From Macrotis lagotis (Eukaryota; Chordata; Mammalia; Peramelemorphia; Peramelidae), in assembly GCF_037893015.1 (NCBI RefSeq), contig NC_133666.1, forward strand, positions 653,532,957-653,596,956: 64,000 nucleotides of DNA, read 5' to 3'. Both the position numbers and the translations under genes were made by a program. Each line of letters begins with the position of its first letter. Position 1 is the stretch's first letter. Below, in pieces: positions 1 through 12,694 of this stretch. The notes beneath the pieces were generated by a model. The model did no database searches. It saw only the letters and a program-made list of their open reading frames with translations, and was not told where the DNA came from.

Positions 1-60
1 GGCTACCTGACATTGTTTTCTGTGTGATAGAGAAGTATGTGTTTGTGTGTGGGGGGTGAG

Positions 61-62
61 AG

Positions 63-115
<53 letters not shown>

Positions 116-200
116 CAGAGAGACAGAGAGACAGAGAGAGAGACACACAGAGAGAGACAGAGAGAGACAGAGAGATAGAGAGACAAAGGCAGAGACATCA
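61..200. repeat. (GA)n microsatellite with interrupted 3' half
   Basis: An almost pure GA dinucleotide run that degrades into GAGACA-type units. Simple repeat with no coding content. Confidence 0.95.
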
Positions 201-224
201 CTGGGACTAGCACAATATTAGGGT

Positions 225-900
225 AGACAGGGAAAAACAGAGTAAGTAGGGTACCTTTTCCAGGCACTGTACTAAGCATTTTGAATACAAGAAAAGACAA
301 AGGATAGTTCCTGCTCTCAAGGAGCTCCCTTTCTAACAAGGGAGACAATATGCAAGTAATTACTTACAAATGAGATATAGACAAGATAAATTGGGGTTCA
401 TCTCAGAGAGAAGGAAGTAGAATTAAGGGGGCTCCAGAAAATTTTTTTCCAAAAAATTCCAAAGGGGAATTTAGCTGAGACTTAAGGGAAGGCAGGGAAG
501 CTAGGAGGTAGAGTTGAGAAAGGGAATTCCAGGCAAGAGGGACAGGGGTGAAAATGTTAGCAATGTCTTATTTATTCAGGAAAGAGCAAGAAGACCAGAG
601 TTTCTGGGTGAGGTGAAAGAATTTGGGAAAGGTGGGCTGAAGGAAGGTTCTGAAGGACTTTCAAAGGTAAACAGGAGATTTTATATTTTATCCTGGAGGT
701 GATAGGGAGCCAGTGGTTTATTAACTAGGTGAAGGAGTGTTTGACATAGTCAGATTGGGAATTTAGGAAGATCAGTTGGACAACAAAGAAGTGGACAAAT
801 TGGAATGGGGAAAGACTTAAGGTAAGAAGACCAAAAAGAGGCCATGAAATAATCTAAACATGAGCTGATGGTTCATTGCAGTGTCTGAGGAGAGAAGAGG
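225..900. repeat. Ancient L2/MIR-age interspersed repeat
   Basis: The stretch contains the typical order 'ggcactgtactaagca', 'caaggagctccctttctaac', 'attccaggcaagagggac', then 'gggagccagtgg'. The same order recurs at 1500-1900, 32640-32960, 43588-44250 and 54700-54850, which marks it as a dispersed repeat. I associate it with old L2-type sequence from general knowledge of mammalian genomes; the family name and orientation are not certain. Short ORFs inside it have no recognisable domain. Confidence 0.6.
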
Positions 901-1499
901 ACATGCTCTAGGGATAGAAAGGTCAAGATTTAATGAGTTTTGGGATATTAGGTATGAGAGAAAGTGGAGAGATGATAATGACACTTAAGTAGATGAGTCT
1001 GGATGACTGGAAGTTGGTAGTAGAAAAGACCTTTGGAGGAAGGAATGATTTGAATGAAAAATAATGACATTTACCAGAAAGTCTCCCTTGGGTGGGAGTG
1101 TATCGCTGATGGAACAAACCTTTACTGGCTTTAACTATTCCATTCCCTTTGGCAGAATTATCCTGGACAAGAAAGATCTGGTCAAATGGGCAGGAGGAAT
1201 CTAGCTTAGGGAGGGGGATGCACTTACCTGTACAGACAGATGGATAGATGTTGGGACAGAGGTCTCCTGAGGCTCTCCTGGTCTAGCTGGTGCAGGGTTT
1301 TTGTGAGTCTGACTCCAAGTCACATAGTTATAAGTTAACTTCCCAGTTTTATGAGCAGCAAACCTATAAATCACCAAACTTTTGCTTACCTCTCAGAGGC
1401 AGTGACAAAGGAAGGTGGGAAGGGTTGAGGTAAAGTTTGGGCATTGGATAGGTTGAAGGAGTTGGAGGATGATCATGAACTCCTTAGGGTAGGAGTTAG
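901..1499. other. Unassigned non-coding stretch
   Basis: No ORF with recognisable content, no clear repeat signature and no RNA gene seen. It may be decayed continuation of the flanking old repeats. Confidence 0.5.
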
Positions 1500-1900
1500 T
1501 TCTTCAATAAGTTTTATTAATCACCTTCTATGTGTCAGCCAACAGTATCAGCTCTGGGAACACAAAGAAAGGCAAGAACAGTTTCTGCCATCAAGGAGAT
1601 GTCAGTCTAATGGGGATGGAGGGAAGACATTCACATCACTATGAACAAACAAGATACAGAAATGATAAACCATGAATAATCACCAGAGGGATGGGAGATG
1701 ACTGGAAGACCCTGGAGAGTTCTGGGGACTCAGAACTATAAAGTCTGGGAAAGAATGGCAAAGAAGAGCATGGCCGGGTGGGCCTGGGCCCTGGAGGGCA
1801 GAGGAGGGCAGGTATTGCTCTAGGGGTGAGAGAATGGGGCCTATATCTGGGGACTGTAGGGTTGAGGGGGCTGACCTCCATCACCTTTTAGGAGAGGGTG
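1500..1900. repeat. Second copy of the ancient L2/MIR-age repeat
   Basis: Has the landmarks 'ccttctatgtgtcagcca', 'atcaaggagatgtcagtcta' and 'agatgactggaag' in the same order as the first copy. Diverged and interrupted. Confidence 0.55.
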
Positions 1901-3230
1901 CTAAGAAATTCTCAAATGAATTTGAGGGGTAGAGCTGCGCATCAAGATTCAAGAAGGAGGAGGCATCAGAAACAGGTACTTCAGAAGAGACTGAAATGGA
2001 AGATGGAGGAGATTGGTCAAGTTCTGAAGTTGGGGTGCCAAGAGCTCTGAGAAGAAACTCATCATTGGATCTCATCTATCCCATGTGGGCCAGACTGTTT
2101 CCAGTTATATAATAAGGAGGGAGCCATATCCTTGTTACCTTCTGTCACATCCACTGGATCCCTTGGGATGCTTCTGGGAGTCTACTCAGCCACCTGGCTT
2201 CCCTAAAACCAGATATCCTCCCTGATTTTCACTCACAGACTCTCTCCTTTCCAAATAACTAACCACAGTCTAGCTCTATTTCATATACAAAGAGGACCAC
2301 AAAGAGACCTATCTTTCAACCCCCATTCCCCACCCCAGCTCTCTCACCTTCAGTCAAGAAACCTTCTTTCTATTGGGAGACAGGAAGTAGGAATAGGAAG
2401 AAAAATGCACATCATTAGAGATGGAAACTTGGGCATAATCATATCCCAGTTCCCTAACTTCCTGTGTGACTGCTTTGTATTATATAAAATACAACAGAAA
2501 GTGGGACTATCCTTTTTTTATTTCTCATGCTTCCTACTGTCATTAGAGCCATATCTAATTTTCTTCAAGTAAAAGAAAGAAAGAATACACAGAAGAGACA
2601 GAAGCAACAATATTATCTTACTCTGAAGACCCTCAAGACCCATGGCCTGGTTGAGGAGATAAATGTCTGAGTTATCTTTCCTATGCAAAAACTTAATTCC
2701 TGCCTTTTCACTTGAAAATTGACAGTCCACCATCAAAAAATGATTCTTTTTGAATAACACGCTTGTTGATCAAAACAGACTTCTCTTCACCACATGGTTA
2801 GTGAACCAGAAGCAATTACAGAAGATCAGTACATACTAAAAAGTCTGGATAAGGATTGTATCAGATGAGTATACAGTTTTTGTCTGCTTGTAAGAACTGG
2901 GCTTATTGTCCAGTCTACCATTATATTTACATAGTAATCTTGAAATGATGACCTGTGCCTATGCACAAGGGTGATTTGATTTGGGATTGCCAATCTATGT
3001 GTTAAATACAAAGAGAAAATTTTAAAGCACATCAAAGTGTTAGAAGAATGATTTCCTTATATTAAAGAGCTTTGCATTTTTGCTGAGATTTGTTTTTCTT
3101 GTTCAACTGAATTCGACCTTGCTAGGATGACAAGTTTATGTTTGTGAACCAATCTTCAAAAGCTTAACAAGTCTCTTGGATTTCTAGATTGACTTTTTTC
3201 AGTGACTAAAAAACTAACCCTTATGTGTAT
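1901..3230. other. Unassigned AT-rich stretch
   Basis: I see no convincing gene. Small ORFs of 64-80 codons on the minus strand (1881-2075, 2518-2760, 2826-3035) have no domain and no conserved-looking context. Confidence 0.5.
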
Positions 3231-3231
3231 G

Positions 3232-3480
3232 TAGATAGTTGTTGTTCAGTTGTTCAGTTGCATCTGACTCTTCATGATCTCATTTGGTATTTTCTTGGAA
3301 AAGATACTGAAGTGGTTTACCATTTCCTTCTTCAGCTCATATTATGGATGAAGAAACTGACACAAACAGGGTTAAGTGACTTGTCCAGGGTCACATAGCA
3401 AGTGAGGGTCTGATGCTGAATTTGAACTCAAGTTTCCTCACTCAAGAGTTAATACTCTACTGTACTACCTAGCTGCCTAT
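3232..3480 (-). mobile_element. MIR-related marsupial SINE, long form
   Basis: Runs from 'agttgttcagttgcatctga' through 'ccatttccttcttcagctca', 'gatgaagaaactgacacaaa' and 'gggttaagtgacttg' to 'tacctagctgcc'. The same arrangement is seen at 45863-46106. The plus strand shows the reverse complement of the tRNA-like head. Confidence 0.75.
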
Positions 3481-3483
3481 AGT

Positions 3484-3690
3484 TGTTACAGTAAAAGTGA
3501 GACTTGTTAAAGACCTTAGCTTAAAGAAAGGTCAGCATCTCCCACTGCATCCAGGGTCATCTCCAGTTGTCATGATTTGTCTGTCTACTGCACTCAGAAG
3601 ATTCTGGAGGAGAAAATGAGGCTGATGACTTAGCACAGCACCCCTCACTCAAATCCAATTCACTTACTTGTCATGGCATCATCTCCCTGG
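3484..3690 (-). mobile_element. Marsupial SINE of a second family (MAR4-type, tentative)
   Basis: Reverse-complement match to the pattern at 37721-38000: 'aaagaccttagcttaaag', 'tgcatccagggtcatctcca', 'gaggctgatgacttagcaca', 'atccaattcacttacttgtc'. The name is from memory; membership in one family with 37721-38000 and 43715-43895 is read from the sequence. Confidence 0.55.
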
Positions 3691-3975
3691 TGTATTGGGA
3701 TTTTTCAAGAATAATAGATAAACAGATAGAGTATAGTTAGATGGATAAAAATTTAGATAGATGATAGAAAGACAGAAATAGATGATAGATAGAAAGACAG
3801 CTAGATAGTTGATTTTCATTTGTGGTAGCCATGTTATATAAAGTTTCCATGAACACTGGATTAACAAATATTGAACCAGTATTACAAAGGAAATATAGGT
3901 TTCTTGAAGCCTCTAGTCACAACATTTACTTTATCACTTTCTGGACCAACCTTGAGTAGAGATCAGTGAATTCCC
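3691..3975. other. GATA-rich non-coding spacer
   Basis: Contains several 'tagatagatgatagaaagacag' -like GATA units (about 3715-3805), a weak degenerate tetranucleotide repeat. Nothing else recognised. Confidence 0.5.
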
Positions 3976-3979
3976 TTTT

Positions 3980-4136
3980 CTTTTTTCTTAATTTTTATTT
4001 ATTTAAGGCAATGGGGTTAAGTGACTTACCCAAAGTCACACAGCTAGGCAATAATCAAATGTCTGAGTCAAATTTGAACTCAGGTCCCCCTGACTCCAGG
4101 GCTGGTGCTCTATCCACTGTGCCACCTAGCTGCCCC
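3980..4136 (-). mobile_element. tRNA-derived SINE (Mar1-type), antisense
   Basis: T-rich start, then 'gcaatggggttaagtgactt', 'cacacagctaggcaat', 'gaactcaggtccccctgact', ending 'gtgccacctagctgcccc'. This is the reverse complement of the sense copies seen at 15187 and 23837. Confidence 0.9.
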
Positions 4137-5611
4137 CTTCTTCAATTTTCTTTATGTACCATATTGCTGATTCATTAACATTGAACTCATGGCCAACTGT
4201 ACTATCATTAAGACCTGAACAAAATTTATCTAATACATGTATTTTTTTTCCATAAGGCATATGATATGACACTTTCTTCTTCTTAGGGAAGCTAAACAGT
4301 ACTTTAGCACTACATGGGGTCATTTTAAACTACAAAAACACCAACAAAAATGCAAAAGTAGTTCTAAATAGATAATAAAGAGGAAACAGCATGCAAACAG
4401 AAGCAAGGCAGAAGTCACCTTGTTCTATCTCAATTGAGAAATTGTGCATTGGTAATTTAAATTTTTCATTATTCTGCACATGTCTGTGAATGACTATGAA
4501 ATCACTGTAAGTATTAATTGTGGGGTTACAGGCAAATTTTATAAAGTGAGTGAATTCCCAAATATAGAATTTGAGGATAATTAACATTGAATGTATATTT
4601 ACATATACACACATACACATATATTTGTTTTCACAGTTTATCAAATAAATTCCCTGAATTTTAGGAGAAAGGAATTACTGGGAAAAATATTTATGAATTT
4701 GACTTTTATTAATACTGAACAATATGACATTGTTGTTGTGCCTTCCATGAAAATTTATTTTATTACATGCTTTAAAATGACAGTGTATTTGTCTTCTTAG
4801 CAGAATGAAAAACTCTTGTCATCAGTAGGAAGAATCAGAATAACTTGTGATTTCATTGGCATAGAGAATGACTCTATGAGGGGGCTCTATCTAAACATGC
4901 ATTTTGTCCTCTTTCCAATTTTTTTAAACTTATAGTCTTATAGGTAGGTTAAAGGTTTAAAGAACAGAAATGTCAAATAGTGGACCAGCTGCCCCTGTAG
5001 CATGTCCCAAACTGGATAAAAATGTGACTGGGAAATTTTTACAAAATAAATAAAAACACAACAAAACAGATAACATTACATTTTAAAACTAAGTCAATAA
5101 GAGGTCTACAGGGATACTCATGTACAGATTAGTGACCAACATTTCTATTTGAGTTTGACACCCCTGGCTCAGAGCACTGAGAGATTAAGTGATTTGCTTG
5201 TACAGTATGTGGATCACACAAATATAAGTACTCCCCAATATTTAATCCTTTAATAGAGTTGCATCCCTCTTTTCCTGTTTATTACTGTTATATATTTGAA
5301 GCTGTGCATAATTATAGATAATTATGAAAAGTTAATTCATTTTAGATGGCACACAAGCAATAAAATTCATTTACCAGAGCTCAGTTCTAGAATATTTTCC
5401 TTGCTAGGAGCTTTATCTAGCCATTATAGACCTGACTCTAAAAAATATTGTGCATAAAAATTCAATTATGTGATTGTAACTTGTTTTCTTGATTAGGGTT
5501 GAAGTGTATAAATTAAACTATTATGTAGAAAATATGTTGAATTCTGGTTATTATATAATGAATTTATCAAAATGTGATCTGTAATTCACTATATCATTAA
5601 GAAGATAATCT
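4137..5611. other. Unassigned AT-rich stretch
   Basis: No gene, RNA or repeat that I can name. A short CA/TA-rich run lies near 4590-4625. The 104-codon minus ORF at 4330-4644 has AT-driven composition and no domain. Confidence 0.5.
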
Positions 5612-5799
5612 CTGGGCTAGTCTGGTGGTACAGTGGATAGAGCACTGGCCCCAGAGTCAGGAGGACCTGAGTTCAAATCCATCCTCAGTCACTTAATACT
5701 TACTTAGCTTGTGTCCTTGGGCATGTCACTTAACCCCATTGCCTTACCAAAAAGAAGAAGAAGAAGAAGAAGAAGAAGAAGAAGAAGAAGAAGAAGAAG
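5612..5799 (+). mobile_element. tRNA-derived SINE with (GAA)n tail
   Basis: Sense copy: 'tggtacagtggatagagcac', 'gagttcaaatccatcctcag', then 'cacttaaccccattgcct' followed by about 15 GAA units (5753-5799). Flanked by the duplication 'aagataatct' (at 5603 and just after the GAA tail), so the microsatellite grew from the SINE A-tail. Confidence 0.93.
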
Positions 5800-6452
5800 G
5801 AAGATAATCTATTAAGAATTCAAAAGAAGATAATCTACTAGGAATTCAAAAGGAAAATTGTCATTTATAACTAAGTATATCCATGTAGTGAAACTAAAGT
5901 CTTTTGCTCTTATGATAAATGCTACTCTTGCATTGTTCAGTTGGGATTGTATTTAACAATGTATATTCTTAGTGATCTAGAGATGAAATCAATCAATATT
6001 TATCTCAGTTCTTCCAAATTCATGACCAACCCCAAATAATCAGTTTCAGCCCATTATCATGATTTTACAAAGTATACTAAGAAAGAGGTAACTTAATTTT
6101 ATTAGGTTGTTGATTTGTATCTTAGCTTATTTCTGCTTTAAGCTTATTTGAATCCATTTGGGAAGCATAAAATCAGAGAAATCACCTTGCAGAAAACTTT
6201 TATGGAAATATCCTGAGGTAGAAAGAGGACATTTAAGTTTTTAGTTCCAGATTTGTGATTTGCTTTACCTGAGTTTTCTTCATTCATGACCTTTGTGATA
6301 AATTTTCATAAAGATGTGCTCACTTTCCTCCATAGATACTACATGCATTAGTGGTTATATGTGATCCAGGACTTCAATGTATTTATTGTTCCTGAATTTA
6401 TTTTACTATGTAACTACTAGTGGTTATTATTTATTTTGCTTTATTATTAAGT
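5800..6452. other. Unassigned AT-rich stretch
   Basis: Nothing recognisable apart from the SINE's target duplication at its left edge. Confidence 0.5.
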
Positions 6453-6465
6453 AAATGGTTATGTT

Positions 6466-6612
6466 TATTATTTTTTTGCAGGGCAATGGGGTTAAGTGGC
6501 TTGCCCAAGGCCACACAGCTAGGTAATTATTAAGTATCTGAGGCTAGATTTGAACTCGGGTACTCCTGACTCCGGGGCCAGTGATCTATCCACTGAGCCA
6601 CCTAGACACACC
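6466..6612 (-). mobile_element. tRNA-derived SINE, antisense, with target-site duplication
   Basis: Reads 'tttttttgcagggcaatggg', 'aggccacacagctaggtaat', ending 'gagccacctagacacaccc'. The flanks share 'aatggttatgttta' (about 6455 and 6613), a 14-bp target-site duplication. Confidence 0.93.
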
Positions 6613-7690
6613 CAATGGTTATGTTTAAAAGCAGAAAGTATCATAATTGTAAGTGGATAGTTTGAATACATGAAAACAATGGTAAGAGGAATATATATCT
6701 CCACTAAAGGGTTACCCCAAGGACCTTGAAAGAGTTTGAATGCAATCATGAAAAGATAGTGCTTCTTTGGGAAATAAACCTTTTGGGAATTATGAGAGTG
6801 TTTAGAATTGTCAAGTCAGCCTAGGGAGGACTTAGATCTCCAAAGATACAACGTGAGAAGAGTGAAATGTTTCAGTATGGGTGGTAGCCAGTCACACACC
6901 CCTTTTATAAGTATCTTATAGTGACTTCTAACACCCATTAGAAGATCTTAGATGACTACATTAAGGTTAAAGACTTTCTCAGGACTAGAATTTCTATTCT
7001 AGACCATGAAAGAGTGAGACTTTCGGAAAGTTTGGTCAAAGAATCGTTACCAGATACTCCAAGATCACTAGTCCTGGTGTCAAATGTCAGGACCATCGAC
7101 TCTGGATCCTCAGGACCACATTCAAAGATGTTTCTTTCTCTTTAGAAGTAAGGATTAAAACAGAGAGGCAGATTGCTTTATGCAAATTACTTCTTTGCAG
7201 GAAGAGGCAAGAACAGCATAGTCATTGTAGTCTTGGAGACTTTGCTAATCTTAACTTTTACTACTTTGCAAAGGTTCACAATGTTACAGATGCTTACTTT
7301 GGATAGCATTTTACATCAAAAATAGCCTGAGGCATATCAGGTGGGAAAAAGGAGGGAAGGAAGAAACTGAAAACCACAGCTTTCAAAGACTGTGTGAACT
7401 CCAACAAACTTGAAAGAGGGATATATATATATGTATATGTATACATATATATATATATATATATATGAAATGACATTTACAAATGTCATATTGTTTAAAA
7501 GTGTAGCATCGGTGGTACTTATGATGGTATTGGTGGTAGCTCCAAAGAAAAGTGTGTTTTAATTTAATTGCAAATTCTGAAACTTAATGTGTGATGATTC
7601 ATACTACAGTTAATGATGATGATGAAGCTATGCTATCTTTTCCCTGCTCCAGTCCAAACACATACAAGTAATGAATTCATAATGCAGAAT
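6613..7690. other. Unassigned stretch with a (TA)n microsatellite
   Basis: Contains an AT alternating run at 7419-7467 broken by 'gtatatgtatac'. No gene recognised. Confidence 0.55.
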
Positions 7691-7706
7691 GAGAACATAT
7701 ACTTTT
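7691..7706. repeat. Target-site duplication, 3' side of the full-length L1
   Basis: The 16 bases 'gagaacatatactttt' here recur exactly at 14438-14453 on the other side of the L1. Confidence 0.93.
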
Positions 7707-8067
7707 TTAAAATTTATTTTTATTAAAGATATTATTTGAGTTTTACAATTTCCCCCCCAATCTTACTTCCCTCCCCCAAGCAATATGTCAGTCTTTACTT
7801 TGTTTCCATGTTGTACCTTGATCCAAATTGAGTATGATGAGAGAGAAATCATATCCTTAAAGAAGAGACAAGAAGTCTAAGAGGTATCAAGATCGGACAA
7901 TAAGATATCTGTTGTTTTTTTTCCAAATAAAAGGGAATAGTCCTTGAACTTTTTTCAAACTCCACAGCTCCTTATCTGGATACAGATGGCACTCTCCTTT
8001 GCAGACAGCCTAAAATTGTTCCTGATTGGTGTACTGATGGAATGAGTGAGTCCTTCAAAGTTGAACA

Positions 8068-11000
8068 TCACTCCCATGTTGCTGTTAGGGTGTACAGTGT
8101 TTTTCTGGTTCTGCTTATCTCACTCAGCATCAGTTCATGCAAATTGCTCTGGTTTCTAATAGAACAATAGTGTTCCATGACATACATATACCACAGTTTG
8201 CTAAGCCATTGCCCAATTGAAGGACATTTACTTGATTTCCAATACTTTGCCACCACAAACAGGGCTGCTATAAATATTTTTGTACAAGTGATGCTTTTAC
8301 CCTTTTTCATCATCTCTACAGGATATAGACCCAGTAGTGGTATTGCTGGGTCAAAGGGTATGCACATTTTTGTTGCCCTTTGGGCATAGTTCCAAATAGC
8401 TCTCCAGAAAGGCTGGATGAATTCACAACTCCACCCCCAGTGTAATAGTGTCCCAGATTTCCCACAACCCTTCCAACAATGATTATTATCCTTTCTGGTC
8501 ATATCGGCCAATCTGAGAGGTGTGAGGTGGAACCTCAGAGAAGCTTTAATTTGCATTTCTCTAATAATTAATTATTTAGAGCAATTTTTCATATGGCTAT
8601 GGATTGCTTTGATCTCCTCATCTGTAAGTTGCCTTTGCATATCCTTTGACCATTTGTCAATTGGGGAATGGCTTTTTGTTTTAAAAATATGATTCAGTTC
8701 TCTGTATATTTTAGAAATGAGTCCTTTGTCTGAATCATTAGTTGTAAAGATTGTTTCCCAATTTACTACATTTCTTTTGATCTTGGTTACAGTGGTTTTA
8801 TCTGTGCAAAAGCTTTTTCATTTAATGTAATCAAAATCATCTAATTGATTTTTGGTGATGTTCTCCAACTCTTCCTTAGTCATAAACTGCTCCCCTTTCC
8901 ATAGATCTGACAGGTAAACTACTCCCTGATTTTCTAATTTGCTTATAGTATTTTTTTTTATGTCTAAGTCCTGTAACCATTTGGATCTTATCTTGGTAAA
9001 GGGTGTGAGGTGTTGGTCTAATCTCAGTTTCTTCCATACTAACTTCCAATTATCCCAGCACTTTATATCAAAGAGGGAGCTTTTATCCCAATGGATGGAC
9101 TCTTTGGGTTTATCAAACAGCAGCTTACTATAATCATCTCCTGCTTTTACACCTAGTCTATTCTACTGGTCCACCAATCTATTTCTTAGCCAATACCAGT
9201 TTTGATGACTGATGCTTTATAATATAATTTTAGATCAGGTAGGGCTAAGCCACCTTCTTTTGCACCTTTTTTCATTAAGCTCCTGGAAATTCTTGACTTT
9301 TTATTTCTCCATATGAATTTACTTAAAAATTTTTCTAACTCATTAAAGTAATTTTTTTTTGGAATTTTGATTGGTAGGGCACTAAACAGATAGTTTAGTT
9401 TTGGTAGAATTGTCATTTTTATTATATTGGCTCTACCTGTCCATGAACAGTTGATACTTGCCCAATTATTTAAATCTGATTTAATTTGTGTGAGAAGTGT
9501 TTTATAATTGTTTTCAAAAAGATTCTGAGTCTGTCTTGGCAAATAGACTCTCAAGTATTTTATATTGTTTGAGGTTACTTTGAATGGGATTTCTCTTTCT
9601 AGCTCTTCCTGCTGTATCTTGCTAGACATATATAGAAAAGTTGAGGATTTATGATGGTTTATTTTATAACCTGCAACTTTGCTAAAATTGCTAATTTTTT
9701 TCCAGTAGTTTTTTTGGATGATTTCTTGGGATTCTCTAGTTAGACCATCTTGTCATCTGCAAAGAGTGAGAGTTTTGTCTCTTCCTTCCCAATTCTAATT
9801 CCTTCAATTTCTTTTTCTTCTCTAATTGCTGAAGCTATTATTTCTAATACAATATTGAATAATAGTAGTGATAATGGGCACCCTTGTTTCACCCCTGATC
9901 TTATTGGGAATGCCTCTAGCCTCTCCCCATTGAATATAATGCTTGTTGATGGTTTCAGATAGATACTGCTAATTATTCTAAGGGACAGTCCATTTATTCC
10001 TACACTCTCTAGTGTTTTTAGTAGGAATGGATGCTGTATTTTGTCAAAAGTTTTTTCAGCATCTATTGATATGATCATATAATTTCTGGTAGGTTTGTTG
10101 TTGATATAATTGAGTATACTAACAGTTTTCCTAATAATGAACCAACCCTGCATTTGATAACTTGTTGTAATCATTTTGCTAAGATTTTATTTAGGATTTT
10201 TGCATTTATATTCTTCAGGAATATAGGTCTATAATTTTCTTTCTCTGTTTCAACTTTTCCTGGTTTAGGCAATAGTACCATATTGGTTTCATAGAAAGAG
10301 TTAGGCAGAGTTCCATCTTTCCCTATTTTTCCAAAAATTTATATAGAATTGGAATCAATTGTTCCTTAAATGTTTGATAGAATTCACTTGTGAATTCATC
10401 AGGCCCTGGAGGAGGGAGGGAGTTCAATGATGGCTTGTTGAATTTCTTTTTCTGAAATAGGGTTGTTTAGGTATTTAATCTCCTCTTCATTTAACCTGGG
10501 CAACTTATATTTTTGTAACTATTCATCCATTTCACTTAGATTATCAAATTTATTGGCATAGAGTTGGGCAAAATAATTTCAAATTATTACTTTAATTTCT
10601 TCCTCATTTGTGGTGAGTTCACCTTTTTAATTTATGATACTAGCAATTTGGTTTTCTTCTTTCTTTTTTTTAATCAAATTGACCAGAGCTTTATCAATTT
10701 TATTGGGTTTTTTTCATAATACCAACTTTTGGTTTTATTTATTAATTCAATAGTTTTTTTGCTTTAGATTTTATTAATTTCTCCCTTAATTTTTAGGACT
10801 TCTAATTTGGTATTTAATTGGGTATTTTTGATTTGTTCTTTCTCTAATTCTTTTAGTTGCATGTCTAGTTCATTGATTTCCTTTCTCCAATTTATTCATG
10901 TAAGCATTTAAAGCCATAATATATCCCCTGAGAGTCTCTTTGAATGAATCCCATAGGTTTTGGTATGTTGTTTCATTATTATCATTATCTAGGATAAAAT

Positions 11001-11790
11001 GGCTACTTCTTTCTATAATTTGTTTTTTGGTCCACTCATTTTTTAAAATGAGGTTATTCGGTTTCCAATTTGTTCTGGGTCTATATTTCCTTGGCCCAAT
11101 ATTGCATGTGACTTTTATTGCATTGTGATCTGAGAAAGATGTATTCACTATTTCTACCTTTCTGCAGTTGATCATTAGGTTTTTATGTTCTAGTACATGG
11201 TCAATTTTTGTATAAGTTCCAGGTACTGCAGAGAAAAAGGTATATTCCTTTCTATCCCCATTCAGTTTCCTCCATAAGTCTACCATATCTAATTTTTCTA
11301 ACAATCTATTTACCTCCTTAACTTCTTTCTTGTTTATTTTATAATTCGATTTATCTAGACCTCAGAGTTGGAGGTTTAGGTCTCTCACTAGTAGAGTTTT
11401 GCTGTATGTCTTCCTGCAGTTCTTTCAGCTTCTTCTCTAAGAATTTGGATGCTATCCCACTGGATACCTATATATTCAGTATTGAAATAACTTTATTGTC
11501 TATGGTACCTTTTAGGAGGATAAAGTTTCCTTCCTCATCTCTTTTAATGCTATTTTTACTGCTGCTTTGTCTGAGATAAGGATTGCTACCTCTGCTTTTT
11601 TTACTTCAGCTGAAGCAAAATATATTTTGCTCCAAACTTTTGAGTTTACTCTATATGTATCTCTCTGCTTCAAATGAGTTTCTTGTAAGCAGCATATTAT
11701 AGGATTCTGGTTTTTAATCCGCTCTGCTATTCACTTATGCTTTAAAGGAGAGTTCATTCCATTCACATTCAAAATTATGATTACTAATTC
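8068..11790 (-). pseudogene. Broken L1 ORF2 (endonuclease / reverse transcriptase)
   Basis: ORF2 encodes the endonuclease and reverse transcriptase that copy L1 RNA into nicked DNA. Open pieces on the minus strand: 10870-11304 is the C-terminal part of the endonuclease, with an SDHNAI motif; 9740-10174 is reverse transcriptase fingers/palm, including a GVKQGCPLS segment and the catalytic FADD at its end; 9186-9629 is the thumb region (SWTGRANIIKM); 8068-8556 is the C-terminal region with a cysteine/histidine cluster (C-x3-C-x7-H-x4-C in CWKGCGKSG...) and ends at the normal stop. The start is put near 11790, where the reverse complement of 'attcacattcaaaattatgatt' encodes the usual endonuclease beginning. 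Stops and frame changes separate the pieces. Confidence 0.9.
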
Positions 11791-11819
11791 TTTATTGCCC
11801 TCCATGCTATCTTCCCTCT

Positions 11820-12045
11820 GTTTGTATTTTCCCCCTTCTCCCCCTTTATCCATATTCCCCAGTATTTTGTTTCTGAATACCTCCCCATTCAGTGTGTTTT
11901 CCCTCTTATATCACCCCCTTCCCTTTCTTTCCCCTTTCCCCTTTCCCTTTTTCCCTTTTCCCTTCCCTTCCTTTTGTTGGTTCCTCTTTTTTCCCCCACT
12001 CCCCTTCCCTTTCTCCATCCCCCCTTCCCTTTTCCCCTTTTAATA
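11820..12045. repeat. Polypyrimidine tract inside the L1 inter-ORF spacer
   Basis: Dense C/T runs ('cccctttcccctttccc'). The younger L1 has the complementary purine run at 30220-30360, so this is a fixed part of this L1 subfamily, not a random microsatellite. Overlapping ORFs here (11777-12043, 11892-12074) are artefacts of the composition. Confidence 0.85.
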
Positions 12046-12694
12046 TTTGGAAGGTTAGATGTTTTATAAGTTAATTGAGAATATGTAGGTTGACTTTAAG
12101 CCAAGTCTGAAGACAAGAAAATTCAGGTTTTTCTCATATGCTCCCTTCTTCCCCTCTATTACCATAGGTATTCTGTACCTCTTGGTGTAATGAGATTTAC
12201 CCCATTCAATCCCCTCCTTCCTCCCATCTCTTTCCTGTCCCCCTTTTTAAGGAGGTAGTGTTTTTTTAACATCATTCTATCTGCGTCATAGAAAATTTTG
12301 AGTATCTGTCACTTCTAGTTAAGTACATTCTATCTAATAGAGTTAAAATTCTCGAAGGTTATTAGAGTCTTTCTCCCAAGTGGGGTTAAAGCCAGTTACA
12401 TCCCATTAGATAGAAGTCTCATGGATAGATTATGAATGTCCATCATTTCTGGCTATATATATTCTTTCCGTTAGAGTTACAATTCTCAAGATTTATGAGA
12501 ATCTTTTTCCCCATGCTGGGATATAGCCAGTTTCAACTTATTGGATAGCAGTTTTTTTCCTTTTACCACCCCTCCTTTTTTTTCTTTTTTCTTTTTAACC
12601 CTTTCATGTGTCTCTTGAACCTCCTGTTTGATGTGCAAATTTTCTATTTAGCTCTGGTCTTTTCATCAAGAATTTTTGGAAATCTTCCATTTCA

